Assembly (NCBI RefSeq): GCF_001723175.1
Contig: NC_064652.1
Coordinates: 2,480,001 to 2,544,000 of the forward strand
Length of the DNA stretch: 64,000 bases
Reading direction: 5' to 3'
From: Penicillium oxalicum
Taxonomy: Eukaryota > Ascomycota > Eurotiomycetes > Eurotiales > Aspergillaceae
Positions 23,402-35,155 of the stretch are shown in pieces (position 1 is the first letter of the stretch; each line of letters begins with the position of its first letter). Made by a program: the position numbers and the translations under genes. The notes beneath the pieces were generated by a model that was not told the DNA's origin, did no database searches, and saw nothing but the letters and a program-made list of their open reading frames with translations.

Positions 23402-25052
23402 GCCATACAGAGAGATTGTCAAATATTATTTCTCATTTGCATCTCCTATCGTTTGCCCCTGTCAATTTTCAATGTTTCTCCCCTCTGCACTTCTCGGTCA
23501 GAGGAGGAGAGAGGGGGGGGGGTCTGTTCCAAAATCGAGATCCTCATGTGTCTGGGGTCTTTTTCCTGCTGAAAACAAAAACATGTGTGGTTTGATCATA
23601 GATACCTAGGTTCCACATGGTTTGCCATGCGGACGAGCGTTGATTTCTATTCTTGTCATCTTTTTATTTTTTTTGGAGAGAGGCCGAGTGTGCCTCTTCC
23701 CCGGCTTTGCGTTTTTGTTGCTCGGCTCTTCTTTTTGAAATTTACTGCCATCTTGGCCGACATGACGGGGCCTCGCTTCGCGCCTCCTTTGTGAATATGA
23801 TGATTTTCCTTACAGTGGTTCAAGCCTATCCTCATTTGAATATAGTGTGCAGTGTCCATAGTAGGTGCCTCCTCAATTACGCCAAGTAGTGAACCTTCTC
23901 AGGTGCATACACAGTAGGAATTGAAAACGAAGTATAATCTATAGTCTCATACTGTAGTCCGATATGAACCTACCCTCTAGTCTGCACGATCTCCGACATG
24001 GGACTGATGGGGATGTTTGAAATCGGGAATCCCTGTCAAAATAATTGATACCACAAACTAGGTAAGGTTCGCCTGTTGGTGGTCAATATACTGTACACGG
24101 TACATGGATACACATCCCACCTCATCTCGCTATATCTCCATCCAAATGGATCGTCCGGTGGGCTCTTCCAAGCTTAAGCTTAAACTTAATAACCCGTGGA
24201 TCCAACTTCGCCCACGAGAGCCCTTTTTTGAGAACTGTTGTTAACGATCGACTCCACCACGGATGTGATCGCCGGCTTTCTTTTTTTTTTTTTTTTTTTT
24301 CTTGTTTTTCTTGTTTTTTTTGGGGAGAAATAAAAAAGATTCGCCGGAGCAACCGAGACGCGGAATCGACGGGCAAAGCACTCTGCCGCTCAGCCGATTT
24401 CGGTATAGCGTAGATTTCGGAGTCTGAGAGGGCAGACTCTCTTTTTGAGAGGCGAAGAGACATCGGAAGGGAAAGGGGGACATTTCCAAGATCTTGAACA
24501 AGGCGAGGATTGGAGAAATTGTGGAGAAAGGATCGGGTTCTTTTTATTTCTATGTACTGTACACAATATACATGGTTGTCCCTTCTGACCCGAGCGATTC
24601 CAGCTCGGCCCAGCGTCCATCCTCGAGCAATTTCTGAGAAAAAGAAGGGGGACCCCGCTCCCAAAAAAGGAGAAAAAGAGTCAGATAGAGCCTTGAAGAG
24701 CAAGGCGAATTTCTGACAAAAAAGGAGATGATATAAAAGACACGATGCAACGCCAGAAAACCCCTCCCCCCCCCCCCCCCTGTCACGATGGAAATGCATG
24801 CTGCGAGGAAGAACACTTCATACGGCACTGGTCTGGGGGAAGACCGAATTTGGGGAAGACTGAACTCCTCCCCCTCGGGCACAAGGAAAGAATCACCACG
24901 AGAGAAAAAGAAATTAAGGTAACCGGTGCGTGAAGCATCAACGAGTGTCGAGGTGGTGGAGTGGAGAAGACCGCGTGGTGACGGTCTGGGTTACGATCTT
25001 TTTTGGACAAGTGAAAACAGTGTGCCGTACTGTCGAAATATGGTCATTGCTT
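23402..25052. other. Intergenic region between DAHP synthase and the Cox14-like gene
   Basis: 3' flanks of two convergent genes. It contains a G-run (about 23513-23521), a T-run on the plus strand (about 24281-24300) and a C-run of about 13 (about 24768-24780). Open frames are low-complexity. No gene is supported. Confidence 0.5.
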
Positions 25053-26032
25053 TCACCGGCCAGTCAGCCAACTCGTCCAGCTGCGTGTGCTCTTCTTTGC
25101 TGCGAGCTCCGCATTCTCCGCCAGAACGTCCAACTGTCCGGGTACCGGAACGCCGGACTTGGCCTTGGCTTCGTCAAAGGCTTGTTGGGCCTGAACAGCC
25201 TCGGTGATGCTGGGTGTTGAGTTCTCGGTCGCTGCGGGAACTGTTGAAGCAACTGTGGTGGAGGCGGAGGCAGAAGCGTCCTCGGGGTTCAGCTTCTCGA
25301 ACAAGAAGCGCTTGGCCTTAGCCCATGGTCGCTGTGCCTTCTCCTCGGCGCGCTTGCGCTTGACAATCTCCCCAATCTCTTCCTTCTCGATAATTTCTAA
25401 TTGTTCAGCCGTGGCGGTGCCGCTGGCCTGAGCGAGGCGTGCTTGCTTGAGACTCTCGACCTCCTTCTCGATCCAAAGTGCGCGTTGACGGCGGTTGTAA
25501 AGGGTCAGCGAGACCATGGAGTAGACCGTCAGCACACCACATACACCTGGTAGCCAGAATGAGTCTCGTCAGCCGGCACATTCGTTATCCGTAGAATATC
25601 TCCGGGGAGCAGCAATCGTCATCGATATCAGCCCCTTCGCAGAACCCAGGGGGGGTTGTCATACGATCGACCACCCGTAGCGGAGAGCAAAGTCGAGCAC
25701 TTTTACATACCGGATGCCACAATCAATGTATAGACCATGCCCTTGTGTGCGCGGTTCGCAAACTTCCGCCCCGACTCGATCCACCGATCCATCCCGGAGG
25801 TCTGTTGAGCCATCCGGGCTGCGCGTGCCTGCGCCCGGAGACGCTCCACCTTCTGCTTCGGTGTCTCGGGTTTGCCATCGGGTCCATTTTGAGGGGTAGA
25901 GGGCTTGTTGGGCTTGGAGTTGTCCTTAGATTGCATGAAGCTGGGGAGCTCGTAAGGTGCACTGCCAGCCTTGGAGCTGGCGTAAGGCCCCGTGGCCGTG
26001 AACCGCGTCGCATCCGCTGCGGATCGGGACAT
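25053..26032 (-). CDS. Probable Cox14-like cytochrome c oxidase assembly protein, extended C terminus
   Basis: Model: exons 26032-25711 and 25546-25053, 271 aa, GTATGT donor and CCAG acceptor, glycine codon split by the intron. The start is the first ATG in frame (MSRSAADATRF). After a disordered Pro/Lys-rich segment comes MDRWIESGRKFANRAHKGMV and a single membrane segment YTLIVASGVCGVLTVYSMVS, then LTLYNRRQRALW. The basic-amphipathic stretch plus one TM fits the fungal Cox14 family, small inner-membrane factors that couple Cox1 synthesis to complex IV assembly. Beyond this the protein continues for about 150 residues as a charged helix (EKEVESLKQARLAQ, KRKRAEEKAQRPWAK) and a disordered Ala/Ser/Thr tail ending WTSWLTGR. 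The family name is from motif recollection. A divergent neighbour starts 355 bp away. Confidence 0.66.
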
Positions 26033-26387
26033 TGTGGGAGGTGTAGCCGTGGAGAGTTCGGTCAAGAGGATGTCTTTGATGAGAGGACGGGAAGGTGAGA
26101 CTGATCACAGGGCCTTCTACCTTTGCGATGGAAATGGTGGTGGTTGGGTGGTGTGGCGCGGAGAGATTGGATGTTCGAGGATCGGGAGGATCAGGTAAAT
26201 TTTCAAGCGGAGATACCGCCAAGACATTCAATTTACAAACAGCCTCACGGGCTTATCGATACATCCGCCGGTGCAGCTACCCACGCCACAACTCTCACCG
26301 ACTGCAACACTACTGATTCCTTTAGCCTCATATTCACAGTCTTGAAAAACAAATCTCTGGTTTGCTTTTCGGAGGTAGCACAGAAAG
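26033..26387. promoter_or_regulatory. Divergent promoter, Cox14-like and DUF2458-like genes
   Basis: A 355-bp gap separates the two divergent start codons. No TATA box stands out; both leaders must lie here. Confidence 0.45.
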
Positions 26388-27289
26388 ATGTCTGACAGTC
26401 TATACAATGGCACAGACCTGAATTCGGTCCTCCGCACACTATCAACATTGACCACCCCAGACGTGACCCCAAGGGAGACAGGAACATTTGATCCGCAGAG
26501 GACTCGCCCAGCAGCGACTCAATATGCTCAGAAGGCAACAGTCGCTCCACCAGGAAAACCGGCAGCAAAGTCCTCCACTGTTGACCCGTCCACCATCATG
26601 ACTTGGTCTGCGGCACTTCGATATGTGATGACAACTGTTGGTCAAGACGAAGAAACCCAGCTCCGGATTCGGGGATTAATCACGAGCCAACATAAGCACG
26701 AGAAGCAGTGGTGGCAAGGCCGAAAAGCCTTGCTCGAAAGACAGCGTGCCCGTGATGACAAGAAAAAGGAACTAGACGCTGTCCTGTGAGAGCTCCTATT
26801 CCAAGCTTCTGCCAGACTCCTCATGACCAGTATGCTGAGTGGTAGATGACGCTTGTTGAGCATTGGAACCGACTAACAAGATACCGAGAGCAGACTCTCT
26901 ATTGGTGCACCCGTCGATTCGAAATCAACGATAGTATGTTCCTCTCCGACTCTATATGTGGATGCCATGAAACCGTCACTACCCTAAAACCAGTGCTGAT
27001 TTTAGACTAGGACGTCGATGCAGAAAAGCTAGAACTTGAAGACTACGACAGAAAAGTCTACCAAGCATCTGTCACCATGGCTAATGCGCTCACTGCAGAG
27101 CTCCGTGGACTGAAGATCCCCTTCTTTGTGATCCAGAGGAGCCTCATTCAAGAAGAGAGTGCAAAAGCTGGCCCCGATGACAGTAGCCACGACCCATCTG
27201 AAAAGAGTCAAACTCGACTGACCAAGTCCGATCTCGCTGAGCTTCAGCGCCGAATGCTTGGCCTACTCGAGGATCTTTGTGGAGAATGA
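26388..27289 (+). CDS. DUF2458-like fungal protein of unknown function
   Basis: Model: exons 26388-26785, 26894-26933 and 27011-27289, 238 aa. The 40-nt middle exon is inferred from frame: donor GTGAGA at 26786, GACTAAC branch, acceptor GCAG at 26893, and donor GTATGT at 26934. It encodes about 13 residues (SIGAPVDSKSTI). An acceptor three bases upstream would add one residue. The protein has a disordered N terminus, then TWSAALRYVMTTVGQDEE, a charged helix QHKHEKQWWQGRKALLERQR and RARDDKKKELDAVL, and after the introns DVDAEKLELEDYDRKVYQAS, LRGLKIPFFVIQ and a C-terminal helix. This mix of helices and the conserved 'L-GLKIPFF' segment recall the uncharacterised DUF2458 family. No signal peptide or TM. 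Function unknown. Confidence 0.68.
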
Positions 27290-27529
27290 AGACTGTGTTC
27301 ATGAAACGACTGCATTCACTAGGGGAGTGCCCAATAAAATTTGCAACAAAAGAGAAATCCTTTGCTTCATCTCAACCTTGAAGCATCCGAGCACACGATT
27401 CCTCATGATTGATGCCAATCTTCAGATAGACTTTCTTCACATCGATAACCACGGGCAAATACGTTACGCGGTCTTGGCCGGACAAAATCACATTCGCAAA
27501 TCCCCCACAATTTGAGAGCGATCGCACGC

Positions 27530-28297
27530 TCACCAGAATCTGCGATTTTCAGTCAGTTTGGGCCGAGAACCTTTTGAAAAGAGGAATGAAACATACCGCA
27601 TGGCATATGGGCAGATGCTTTCGCCGCCAGAGGATGTCCAAATTGACTGCTCCCGGACCGGAGTACCAGTGTGTGCCGCATTGATCATCAAACCGTCGCG
27701 AATGAAGATCCCAACGTGGGCAACGCCGGTATTACAATTGCCATTGTTGGCCCAGAAGAGAAGATCGCCCTCTTGTGCCTGAGCCCGAGGGATGCGCTTG
27801 CCTTGGCTGGTGGCGTCATACTGCGACTGCGCATCACGAGGAATCTTCTTGTTCAACGCCTTGCAGAGCGAATACTGAGTCAACCCCGAACAGTCAAAGC
27901 CTCCGCTAGAGGGGCCGGCACAGCCTCCACCGCCAAAGACATAGGGGAGACCTTTCTCCTTCTCAGCAGCAGCGACGATCGCTGCACCAGAGCCGGAGCC
28001 GCCGCTGCTTCCGCTGCCACATTGCTTGGTGACATAGCCGCTTGTGCCGGTTTTGACATAGTAGTCGCTCACATAGCAGCCGTCCGAGGTCTTGTCCCAC
28101 AGCTCATCCCCACTGACCACAGTGCCCGGAGCCTGGCAAGTAATGGTAAGGTCGGTTCCAATTTTGTATGACTTTACAACAGCATAGTTGGTACCCGGAC
28201 CGGAGCGACAGTGCAGGTCGTCAGTCTTGACAGGGTATGCGTTGATTGTGGACGGAAGAATGGCCAAAGAGAAGGCAGCAAGAGGCGTGAACAGCAT
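27530..28297 (-). CDS. Secreted SH3b-NlpC/P60 hydrolase (bacterial-type)
   Basis: Model: exon 1 28297-27597, an intron with GTATGT donor, CTGAC branch and CGCAG acceptor, and a final 10-nt exon 27539-27530, giving ...CPYAMRFW and 236 aa. Without the last splice, the frame would run into intron sequence. Residues 1-20 are a signal peptide (MLFTPLAAFSLAILPSTINA). A bacterial SH3-like domain follows (about 21-93, LHCRSGPGTNYAVVKSY), then a Gly/Ser linker and an NlpC/P60 domain with Cys136 (GGFDCSGLTQYS), His194 (VAHVGIFIR) and His209 (NAAHTG), the canonical catalytic triad. Such enzymes cleave peptide bonds of bacterial peptidoglycan stems. Presence in a fungus is usually explained by horizontal transfer, and a role against bacteria is plausible but unproven. 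Confidence 0.9.
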   Translation of the reverse strand: MLFTPLAAFSLAILPSTINAYPVKTDDLHCRSGPGTNYAVVKSYKIGTDLTITCQAPGTVVSGDELWDKTSDGCYVSDYYVKTGTSGYVTKQCGSGSSGGSGSGAAIVAAAEKEKGLPYVFGGGGCAGPSSGGFDCSGLTQYSLCKALNKKIPRDAQSQYDATSQGKRIPRAQAQEGDLLFWANNGNCNTGVAHVGIFIRDGLMINAAHTGTPVREQSIWTSSGGESICPYAMRYVSFLFSKGSRPKLTENRRFW

Positions 28298-31200
28298 GGT
28301 GTCTGGTGGAGCGAATCAAGTTTGAAAAATAAAGTAAAATAAAGAGATCAAGAGGAAAGCTGGATGGATGGTGCTTGTTTCTTGGGCAATGAGATTGCTG
28401 CTGAGCTGAAGTTGCACACTTTGAGAGAAACACGCTCTCTTTTATGTCTTTCCAAACCAACTTCGCTCTCGATCGCAAAGCCCGCGTTTCTTTCCTCCTC
28501 GTGAAATCAATCATATAACTTGCTAGTCAACCTTCATCTTTCTCGCAGAATACCACCCTGATTCGGACACAACTCGAACGCCCGAGGCTGACTCCTTTGA
28601 GGCCAATTGTCGGGTGCTTCACTTACACATGCAGAGGTAAAACCGATTGGGGGCCAGACCTCGTATCGTGGAAAAGGTCTAGCTCCTTGTGAGCAGGCCA
28701 GCCGTCGAATAATCGACGAGCTAGATTGGCGTTCATCCGCCTGAGAATGTGCCAGATCGTGCAATGGACCAAGCTATCATACCCGAAAAGCTTGGAGGGC
28801 TTAGCATGATTGGCGGAGCTGAAGATAGTAACCAGTCAGAGCTATGTCAATTCAGGGACCAATATTGCGAGGCAGAGGTCTGGAAGTCAGCAGCACATCG
28901 CGGCGCATATCTTCATCCGTCCAGGTGTGCACCCTACAGGATCGGATTAGCCTGATCTAGCGCTGCAGATCCTCGTATTCATACCATTCGTCCCGCGCCT
29001 ACGGGTGGAGCAGCCTACGCCGAAAAACGTGCAGTTACGGAGGCCGTATCTTAGTGGTCTTCGGTAGAGAGGGGGGGCTTGAGTTCCAATTTGGTGAGAT
29101 TTTGCGAGTGGTTTTGCCTGTGGCAGGCCTGGTCGGAATATGTGAGACTTGTTTTTAAGTCCCGCGTATATGTGGCGGCTCGTATGTTGGACTCGGGCGC
29201 TTCAAAAAATCAAACATGATTACGTCCAGGGAGGCCCTGATACTGTACCTCGAAATGCTGATGCTGGTTAATGCAACGTTTCGCAAAATCAGTCCTATTT
29301 TGGAAAATCTTCATGTCTTCTGGCCTTTACCGGAACGGTGCTGAGGGTTAAGTAAGAAGAGTATCCCCACTGACCTTTCCTACAGTCAATCTGCTATACG
29401 CCGACAATATTGGTTTCTGATTCGGCCATGCAAATGCTTCTTGCTTCCAAAACTATTTCGTTTCTGACTTGCCTGATGATTGAAAGAGTACGTGATTTCT
29501 TGCGATGATCGATTGTTATCTTATCAATCTAATCGCCCCGATCTTAAGACCATTGACTTTGTTGAGTTGACGTCTCTTCTAGTTGTTTACACCACGCAAT
29601 TTCGGATTGTGTGATTGCTGTTTAATCTGCAAAGATGTGTTCTTTGAGGGAGAGTAGTGTCTTTATTCCTCTTGTGAATTTCAGGACTGTAGAATCTAGC
29701 GACAACATCGTCGATGACCACGTACCAGCTGGATTCTCTCCAGGTAGCGAAACACGTACGCAAGCATAGCCTCCTTAGAAAGTTATTATCGTTCCGAGGA
29801 TTGTACAACGGAGTCTAAAACTTGTCTATTACTCATCATGTAAGTCTCATTCTGCAAATTCTTACCGTACAATAACCTCAATTCTTTTACTCTTGGAAAT
29901 GCGTTCTTGTCATATCCAATCTTTTGATGAGAACTCACCAAAGCTTAGGGTGATTTGAGTACTTAGAATCTCTTGACTATTAGTTTCAACTTAAACTTCG
30001 TCATTCCTCATTATAGAATTACATTGCATCGTGAGATATGGCCCTCAGACTTTATCTTGAGATTTACCCTCAATGATTTCAATGATATTACGACAACCCC
30101 AAGATAATCTTTGTTCGAGTTTCTATGTTCTTGTGTCTTCTCATACATACTCCCTAGGTAATCACCTCGGAAATTAGGGCACAATCTGTCTCTAGGATAT
30201 CATTCTTTTCTTCCTTGAAGCCAAATTCATTTCGTTTATTTCTTTCTCACAATCATGTCAACGGTGAGCTCAATTTCTTGAACTTTTATACCAGATAGAT
30301 ATACTCACTATATTCAGCGTGTCTTCCCTATATAAACCCACGATGATTGACCTTTCAAGTGAAACGGAGCCTTGAGACATTCACTGCATCAAGGTTGGCG
30401 TCTACTTCCATCCGTCTTCGCTTGATTCCCTCCTAGTCTTATCTATTTGCTTCCACTCGATAGCCCGAAAATCTCGAGTTTCACCTCAATATTACTCAAA
30501 GGAAGATGGATTCTCACCATTTCACTCGAACAGTCACTGATGAGCCAGAGCGGCTCTCTACATATTCCCGTCTACGACACGTTGTTTACACTCCATGCGT
30601 CCTGGAAAGTCGTCATTTTTCTCGCTCTTACCCTTTCTCTCACCCCTAAAGACGTGTTGACTTCTCTGTCTTCTCGACAGCCAACAAACATATCACCCTT
30701 ATTACCTTATCAAGCCCTCCGTTTTCGTGGAACTCAAGAAGTTCTTCACGCTCACACACCTACGTATAAGGGCATTGTCAGCTTATCTGGATGATTGTCC
30801 TTCTAATCGTTCTTCCTTTGCCTCCTTCCACATCAGAACCTCAGAGTTCCAAAAGGAAACCACTACGTATTTGACATGAAATTTACCTTTATAATCCCCT
30901 TGGCCCCCCAAGAAGAGTACGATGGCTGCTCAATTGACTACGGATGTGGTCATTGCTGTGGCTATCAGCGTCTTCACGATCAAAATTACCTTCCTCGGGA
31001 AGGTTCTGTTTCCCCTACACGAGCGCCACCTCCCTATGGTTGAAAACGAGAACGTGATCACCGAAAGCTTCTTTCATTTCAAAAAATACTCCAGATGGGC
31101 TATGGCGAGCATCTTGTGACATGAGAGACTACGGCGAGTGCGATGAAAGACATCGATCATTTCGGAGATTGGATGTCAGACTCAATCTGAGACCAGGAGG

Positions 31201-32491
31201 AAATTGGCCCTTCTCTAGATGCAGATCGAGGATTTCCTGTTCAAACCTGGCACAAGAGGCCAGATTCGAACATTATGGACTCTTTTGTTCAGCCAGCCAA
31301 GGCGTCGACTGTTGTTCCATGATTTACGAGATACAAGCATATGGTGGGCTTTGAAATTTGGTTCATTTTTCGTCACGCATTCCAGAAGCTACATTAATCT
31401 TGTGGGTTCCCCCAGACTTGGTTTAAGCTCTAGCAGATGCTTCCCTTGTTCGGATTTGTTCAGCTTTGTTGTTGAATACCTCTCTCGAGGATGCAGTATG
31501 TAATTCGCACAGATTTCCATGATAGCCGGATGTTTAAATTCCGGCCTTTCCTTCATTCGAGGACTTCCTGGCCCTTGAATTCTGTTTTTCTACCAGCAAG
31601 ATGCACAGTCAGGGTGATGAAGAGCAAGCCCCGCGTGATCAGGGTCAAATAGTGTCATAGGTAATGCAATAGACGTTGGGAAGAAGTAGAATCTTCCGCA
31701 TCAATGCAAGTTTGCCTATGACCGGGGCAATCGAGAAATCTTTGCAAGTCACTCTGCCTCTGATAATTGATTGCTTCATTCGTCAACAATAGGCAGCAGG
31801 TTCAGTAATTCCGACAAACATTTTCTGTGATGTTGTGCTCTTGCGTCTTGTGACAACAGCCCGAGTCTAGATTCGCTGTTTACTCTCACATTAAACTCCA
31901 CAAACTCAGCTTCCACTCTCAAATATAACTTATTTCATCTTCTTCCTTGATCGAACTCACTTCTTCTTCCTCTCATTTTACCTCACAATTCTTCCAAATA
32001 TCGCAAAAAATCTTCCTATCTGTTTAATAATCCGACTGATCAGTTGATATTCCAGTTTCTCACGTCTTTCCAATCACTCCCATCACAAAGTGAGAGCTTT
32101 TTGAGGCTCTTACTTTACCTACACGTCCTCGTAACATCTCACTTCGCATTTCATATTGCCATGCCCTCATCGAAGATTGTGTTTACGTGTGTCTGTCTTC
32201 ACTTGATTCACTTCGCTCCCTCAACTCTGCTTCGCAAACAAATCAGAGGGTTTGTTTACTAGCACTCAGACCTTCGCGTCACTTCCACACGCATCTTCCT
32301 CAGACATAATCATCTTCAGGTACTATTCTCTTCGCTCTCGCTTCATATTCTGACACGTTCTTCCTCAAAATCAAGATCTTCGTCACTGGCAATTTCTTCT
32401 GTGACGACCTTCTCCATATAGAAGGTCTTCACTTAGCAACATCTTCTTTCCAATATCTCTTTCTCTTGACTGTCAGAGTGAAGCGTACAAA
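28298..32491. other. 4.2-kb AT-richer gene-poor region upstream of the F-box gene
   Basis: No complete gene is recognisable. The plus strand is pyrimidine-rich in two blocks (about 30.2-30.85 and 31.85-32.49 kb). A 65-codon open frame at 30922-31119 encodes a hydrophobic N terminus (MAAQLTTDVVIAVAISVF) that loosely resembles the start of the F-box protein further right. It could be a decayed relative or a chance frame. No TIRs or LTRs were noticed. Confidence 0.45.
30922..31119 (+). CDS. Possible short membrane protein, or relic of an F-box-like gene
   Basis: An ATG-initiated 65-aa frame starts MAAQLTTDVVIAVAISVFTI (a likely membrane segment), continues KITFLGKVLFPLHERH, and ends WAMASIL. 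The hydrophobic start is similar in style to the N terminus of the F-box protein 1.6 kb downstream (MTFLILTTVIVIVITALI). No F-box follows in any frame I could follow. It is either a small gene, a relic, or noncoding. Confidence 0.25.
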   Translation: MAAQLTTDVVIAVAISVFTIKITFLGKVLFPLHERHLPMVENENVITESFFHFKKYSRWAMASIL

Positions 32492-33627
32492 ATGACCTTC
32501 CTCATCCTCACGACTGTTATCGTCATCGTCATTACAGCCTTGATCAAAAAGGCCTTTTTGTCTCTTCGTGGGCGTTTCTATCAGCCCAAGCGGTCTCTCC
32601 ACGAGTTCTCGGATCTCCCTCCAGAACTCGTTGCCCGAATCACGGACTTTCTGCCAGTTGAAGATCAAGCATCTCTCGCATTGACCTGCAAGGGTCTCTA
32701 CTCTCAACTTCGATCTTCCACACGATACCCTTCACTTCACGTCGCACGCCCATCCCTGAATGATTTTCCACTGTTGCAGACACACGTGGAAAAAGAACTT
32801 GTGGTGCAATTCATGAAGCGCGTGGAGAACTCGCGATGGAAGTTCTGCCTCGAGTGCTGGAAACTTCACTCTCGAACCAGCTCCACAACTGACCGGTGCT
32901 GCAGATGCCGAGTCCTCAATGGAGATACCTGCATGCTTGGTGCCGGCGCTGTTAACCTCTGCCCTTGTCTAACGATCACGTTCCCGGACTTCCTCCGTCT
33001 TACCGAGGCTGCTTCTCAAGTACGGGACGATTGGGGCCAACATGGACCAACCTTTGATGGTGTATTCGCCCGCGAATGGGTTAATGCCAAGAATTTTCTC
33101 GTCCACAGATGCTCAATCCGAGATCACCCAAACACCAGCGTGGATGCCGATGTCGAAGTGAGAGTTGGCATGGATTGGCATGGGTATCTCACCGTTCAGA
33201 CTCTGTTCTCCGTCAAGAATCTCCGCAGGGCCCATGAAATCGAGAACCTGTCGTCCTGGCTAGCATCTCATGTCTGCCACCATAGCCAGCCGGTTGAATT
33301 CATGCGCGCTTTGGGCAACGAACTCGGATTGGAACTCATCGGACCACAGAGACGATTTGGAAAGGGACAGGACTACAGCCACGCGGAGTTTTTGGAATCC
33401 AAGCTCATGGGCCAGGTCAGCGTCGTCCGAGTCACCAGATCCTTATCAGAGTACAGCAGCAACAAGGAATGGATGCTGAATCGGCGCGAAAGAGACTGCT
33501 CGCGGCGCCAGAAGCTGCTGTAAGTGTGGCTGATAAATGATCGTGGTTTTAATCGGAGTTCCAGCTCAATGAGAGGCTAATCTGGTTTCTCCTTCCATGC
33601 CACAGGCGAAAACTCGGAATCTTCTAG
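32492..33627 (+). CDS. F-box protein with N-terminal membrane segment
   Basis: Model: exon 1 32492-33519 and exon 2 33606-33627, 349 aa; the donor GTAAGT splits a Leu codon and the second exon adds RKLGIF-stop. Residues 2-19 are strongly hydrophobic (TFLILTTVIVIVITALIK), a single membrane anchor or signal-anchor. The F-box follows (about 36-73: HEFSDLPPELVARITDFLPV, then EDQASLALTCKGLYSQL), which docks to Skp1 in SCF ubiquitin ligases. The rest contains a Cys-rich stretch (KFCLECWKLHSRTSSTTDRC then CRCR) typical of many fungal F-box proteins, but no recognisable substrate-binding repeat. Membrane anchoring of an F-box protein is unusual. The gene stands alone between gene-poor flanks. Confidence 0.8.
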
Positions 33628-35155
33628 TGTCTACGAAGACCATCATCTCATGTAGAGTTTGGGATTGTCGAATGGGACATGGAAACTAATTGCAATTGGT
33701 GCACCGTGCTATTTCATGATGTTGAACTCTCGGGCGTTCGAGAACTTTATCGTGCGTGGGTTCCGTTCTCTCGGTTGAGTGCGAGTGCCGGCAGAAGGAA
33801 TATTGCGATTCTTTTCTGTTTTTGAGTTTTATCTGAGATGAACCAGAATGATGCTTAGTTCAGTGTAGCTTCGAGAGATGAGATAGGAATTGAATTTGCT
33901 TTTCTCACATCCGTTCCGTACTGCATATGCTTTTTTTTCTTCATTTACTTGTGTAATGGACTTGACTCAAAGAGAGCAATGAAGGAGGGCTTAAAACTAA
34001 GATCCGCAAAGAACGCCCCCAAAGTCTGGAAGACACGATGAGATGGTGAAAGGAGAGAACACCGTAGGAAGATCAAGATATATCAGGAAGATACTAATCG
34101 ATATCATGCGAAGTCAAGCATTCAACAGTTTGTTTGGGTGGAGCTCCCACCTGCTCTACTCACTTGGCAAAACCGGTCCGCTGTTAAGGTTCCATACTTG
34201 AAGGCCTCATACTGCCCCCTCTTGGGCAATACTTGGTGCATCTCACCAAGTAAAGCACCGCATCTGAATATTAGATTGCGCACCGAGTGGGACGGATATG
34301 CGCTCTAATTCCTCTGAATCATTCTGCCTGTGGTCTAATCATGTGCGTAGTCGCGTCGTATCTTTCCTTACTGGTCTAGATCTTTTGTCACTATGTGATC
34401 GGAATTTACATCTCCCTCAGGACTTGGCAGACAAAGCTGAAGTCAGTCGTTGATGGTGATTTGTTCGGTTATCGGCTAGACATCTTACGGCTCGATGGCC
34501 GGGCCTCAACAAGTCGTCTAATCATCTCATCATGAGAATGCGCAGAGGAGAATCAAAAGCTCTGCAAAAGAATATCTCTTCCGGCCGTAAATTACTCCAA
34601 AACTCCGACCAGCTGCTTGTTGGGACACACGGAACGGTTGACTGGGCATCTTCTAATGAAAAAGCACATATTTCTTCATTGGTATGTAATAGGTAAGTGG
34701 AGGACAATCGAGCAGGATAAAATCATAATCCCTGATAGAAACGACCATACGAACAAAGTCTACCCCAACGCCGCCCAACCCGACTGAACGGAACAAAATG
34801 TTGGAAGTGGGGAATCAAGAAAACACAATCCACAGAAAAGACCATCGTATCAGTGTGCTCATGCATGACAACAGAAGAATGGAAAACAGAACACCGGTGA
34901 ATATGCATCCCCCATAAGGGAAAAGGGATAAAATCAAGAAAACCAAGCAGAAAAAACTAGTTGATGGCCGACTCAGGGATGTCTTGGGCAATGACAGGTG
35001 AGTCAGAGGAAAGAACGATAAAAGGGCAAGTCGTCAATGGGAGCGGGGGAGTCACCAGGAAGACTGAGACACAGAAAGGGGAAATATCCAGCCAGAAGGT
35101 GACAGAAAGAGAAAAAGGCTCGAATTCCAGGATGTGGCTGTGATCCTCAGGCAGG
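33628..35155. other. Intergenic between F-box and hexokinase-like genes (convergent)
   Basis: 3' flanks of both genes; no supported coding sequence or RNA gene. Confidence 0.5.
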
